64,000 nucleotides of DNA from Actinomycetota bacterium. GTDB taxonomy: Bacteria; Actinomycetota; Geothermincolia; Geothermincolales; RBG-13-55-18. Position 1 is the stretch's first letter. Every line of letters begins with the position of its first letter. The translations under genes and the position numbers were made by a program. Of this stretch, positions 63,940 to 64,000 are shown piece after piece. Under the pieces are notes generated by a model, which did not search any database, was not told where the DNA came from, and worked only from the letters and a program-made list of their open reading frames with translations. The stretch covers positions 1 to 64,000 of the forward strand of contig JABLXL010000009.1 in the NCBI GenBank assembly GCA_013178005.1, given 5' to 3'.

Positions 63940-64000
63940 TTATTCCAGGTAATCGCGGAGCTTGGCGGAGCGGGTGGGGTGGCGCAGCTTGGCCAGGGTC
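63940..64000 (-). CDS. rpoD: C-terminal end of an rpoD-type sigma factor (partial)
   Basis: The last 20 codons of a minus-strand gene encode TLAKLRHPTRSAKLRDYLE and a TAA stop. The 'LRHP.RS.KLRD(F/Y)LE' ending is diagnostic of region 4.2 of the housekeeping sigma-70 factor. The rest lies beyond the right edge. Confidence 0.88.
   Translation of the reverse strand, partial: TLAKLRHPTRSAKLRDYLE

Overview
The window is GC-rich DNA from a bacterium, gene-dense on both strands, with many TTG and GTG starts behind strong Shine-Dalgarno sequences. Oxygen-defence genes of the anaerobe type (rubrerythrin, superoxide reductase, a peroxiredoxin with an in-frame UGA at the peroxidatic position), many ferredoxin-domain proteins, a GAF-ANTAR regulator and secreted proteins with FAEG.T..GF..W repeats suggest an anaerobic, deep-branching actinobacterial lineage (Geothermincolia- or OPB41-like). 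This is inference: no rRNA or other decisive marker is present.

Layout. 0-6 kb: a lipoprotein / FtsX-type permease / ATPase operon and an OmpR-type two-component system, all on the minus strand. 6-13 kb: a UbiA prenyltransferase with a polyprenol-kinase-like protein, two Cys-rich ferredoxin-type proteins and an exported BAAT-type acyltransferase/thioesterase. 13-20 kb: a MNT-HEPN pair, tRNA-Asn, a GH114 lipoprotein, two more members of the Cys-rich ferredoxin family and a CDP-alcohol phosphatidyltransferase. 20-28 kb: a GAF-ANTAR antiterminator, a glutamate-synthase-like gene whose leader carries a textbook ANTAR two-hairpin antitermination target, then carA-carB. 28-43 kb: GH1 and GH13 glycosidases, short-chain dehydrogenases, an esterase, pncB, a CDF metal transporter, a CaiB-type CoA transferase, a DapA-family aldolase and a glutaminyl cyclase behind a duplicated 5' end. 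43-52 kb: an RRM protein, a large secreted repeat protein, larB, an acetyltransferase, a fifth Cys-rich ferredoxin protein, a cyclase and a DUF1122 protein. 52-59 kb: an oxidative-stress island (rbr, dfx, selenocysteine peroxiredoxin, encapsulin-cargo-like ferritin, Rrf2 regulator, ferredoxin, ftsH, trxB). 59-64 kb: zinc-ribbon membrane proteins, an FAD oxidoreductase, a beta-propeller lipoprotein and the last codons of an rpoD-type sigma factor.

Three things stand out. (1) The peroxiredoxin at 53585-54310 has UGA in place of its catalytic Cys codon. (2) The leader at 21634-21701 has two adjacent hairpins with A1/G4 hexaloops, the second mutually exclusive with an intrinsic terminator, 0.3 kb downstream of an ANTAR gene. 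(3) Five paralogues share C-x-C-R, C-x2-x-GE and CxCCxCCC motifs ahead of two ferredoxin clusters; I do not recognise a described function for them.

Many intergenic regions hold local direct repeats, several of which copy the last 25-60 bases of the adjacent gene. No IS element, prophage or CRISPR array was seen.
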